A stretch of 22,177 bases of DNA, from positions 1-22,177 of the forward strand of contig CAIOUK010000089.1 in assembly GCA_903861445.1 (NCBI GenBank). Direction: 5' to 3'. The notes under the pieces are model-generated. The model ran no database searches. It was not told where the DNA came from and saw only the letters and a list, made by a program, of their open reading frames with translations. Shown here in pieces: positions 21,247 through 22,177 of this stretch. Both the position numbers and the translations under genes were made by a program. Position 1 is the first letter of the stretch; each line of letters begins with the position of its first letter. The stretch comes from an uncultured Verrucomicrobia subdivision 3 bacterium. Its GTDB lineage: Bacteria > Verrucomicrobiota > Verrucomicrobiia > Limisphaerales > UBA11358.

Positions 21247-22177
21247 ATGCCGATACCTGTCATAAGCATCGCGCAGATGCGCGCATGGGAAGCCGCTACT
21301 TGGGCCGCCGGCCAGACCGAGGCCGAGGTCATCCGTCGCGTCGGCAAACGCGTCGCCCGGCGTGCCCGCAAGCTCACGCGTGCCGGCGACACAATTCTCT
21401 TTCTCATCGGCAAAGGCCACAACGGAGACGACGCCCGCGCCGCCGCCAAGCAACTGGAAGGTCGCCGCGCCGAAATCCTGGAAATGTTTTTGCCGGACTC
21501 CGACCTCTTACCACTGGAACAAGCCTTGAAAGAAAAACCCGCGCTCATCGTGGACGGACTTTTCGGCATCGGGCTAAACCGTCCGCTCTCGGAAGCCTGG
21601 CAGAAAATTATTTCCACCATCAACTCCAGCAAAATTCCCGTGCTGGCGATTGATGTGCCATCCGGCTTGAACGCAGACACCGGCGGCACCTTTGGTGCGG
21701 TCATTGAAGCCACACTCACACTTACTGTCGGCGCGCCCAAAAACGGTTTGCTCACGCCCGCCGCGTGGTCATTTGTCGGCAAGCTGGAGGTGACGGAAGA
21801 TGTGGGACTCATCCCCTGCCCGCTCGAAGCCGAGTTGAACTGGACGCAGCCGGAAGATTTCAAACATTTCCCGCCCGCGCGCAAAGTTGCTGGAAACAAA
21901 GGTGATTTCGGCCATGTTGCGATTGTCGCCGGCAGCTTCGGATTTCACGGCGCGGCCGTGCTGGCCACACGCGGCGCACAACGGGCGCAGCCGGGATTGG
22001 CTACCGTCTGCACGCAGGAAGACGTTTTTCATCCCGTCGCCGCGCAGTTGCAATCCGCGATGGTCAATGTCTGGAAACCGGAAACCAAATTGCCGGAAAA
22101 AGTTTCCGCGTTGCTCATCGGCCCCGGCCTGGCGGCGACCAAGCAAGCCGATGAATTGCGGGAATACACGCGCCGGC
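21247..22177 (+). CDS. nnr: Bifunctional NAD(P)H-hydrate epimerase/dehydratase, N-terminal part (cut by window end)
   Basis: A repair enzyme that restores NAD(P)H from its hydrated form. From ATG 21247 the frame stays open to the window edge, about 310 codons of a protein usually near 500. Residues 1-~200 are the YjeF N-domain (epimerase): ISIAQMRAWEAATWAAG, LFLIGKGHNGDDARAAAKQL, IVDGLFGIGLNRPL and VLAIDVPSGLNADTGG. The dehydratase domain begins near residue 215 with KVAGNKGDFGHVAIVAGSFGFHGAAVLATRGAQRAQPGLATV, a good match to the carbohydrate-kinase-like YjeF C-domain. One departure: the usual GNNGGDG loop reads GHNGDDA here, so the epimerase half may be weakened. The catalytic Asp of IDVPSG is kept. 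The gene is divergent from phoB, with 133 nt between the start codons. Confidence 0.92.
   Translation, partial: MPIPVISIAQMRAWEAATWAAGQTEAEVIRRVGKRVARRARKLTRAGDTILFLIGKGHNGDDARAAAKQLEGRRAEILEMFLPDSDLLPLEQALKEKPALIVDGLFGIGLNRPLSEAWQKIISTINSSKIPVLAIDVPSGLNADTGGTFGAVIEATLTLTVGAPKNGLLTPAAWSFVGKLEVTEDVGLIPCPLEAELNWTQPEDFKHFPPARKVAGNKGDFGHVAIVAGSFGFHGAAVLATRGAQRAQPGLATVCTQEDVFHPVAAQLQSAMVNVWKPETKLPEKVSALLIGPGLAATKQADELREYTRR

Overview
The window looks like a chromosomal segment of a verrucomicrobial (PVC group) bacterium, probably from the Limisphaerales/Pedosphaera side. I infer this from the long three-domain IspG, the fused SecDF, the dense dispersed repeats between genes and the moderately high GC. 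It cannot be proved without a search. No rRNA, tRNA, CRISPR array, transposase or prophage gene was seen.

Layout. Plus strand 1-2874: the 3' end of gltX, a small AT-richer gene resembling a WapI/DUF6228-type immunity protein, a gene-free stretch (1302-1779) filled with hairpin repeats, and a GT-B glycosyltransferase. A secreted two-domain SGNH/GDSL hydrolase and an acetate-type transporter (satP) follow on the minus strand. satP is divergent from the redox repressor rex (plus), which is followed by a GAF-domain protein.

From 21113 down to 6584 every gene is on the minus strand, in this transcription order: phoB, phoR-like kinase, ispF, an 89-residue unknown, a class I glutamine-amidotransferase-like hydrolase (peptidase C26), a sigma-54 response regulator, rseP, ispG, yajC, secDF, terC, recJ, rbsD. 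This is mostly housekeeping: MEP isoprenoid synthesis (ispF, ispG), membrane proteolysis (rseP), Sec secretion (yajC-secDF), DNA repair (recJ) and two-component signalling. Several pairs are tightly coupled: rseP/ispG 6 nt, yajC/secDF 6 nt, ispF/unknown 6 nt, and C26/regulator a 4-nt ATGA overlap. At the right edge a bifunctional NAD(P)H-hydrate repair gene (nnr) starts divergently from phoB and runs off the window.

The most unusual signal is repeat DNA. (1) A palindromic element begins with the same 23 nt at 8745 and 20331. In both places it ends 7-9 nt before the start codon of the downstream gene (recJ, phoR-like kinase), where a ribosome binding site would be expected. (2) Three different period-7 tracts lie within 1.7 kb; one is inside the recJ reading frame. 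(3) An array of short YCCC/GGGR hairpins and a separate 77-nt imperfect inverted repeat lie between 1340 and 1698. I found no convincing new multi-gene system. The repeats, the orphan immunity-like gene, and the hydrolase/regulator and ispF/unknown couplings are the parts worth following up.
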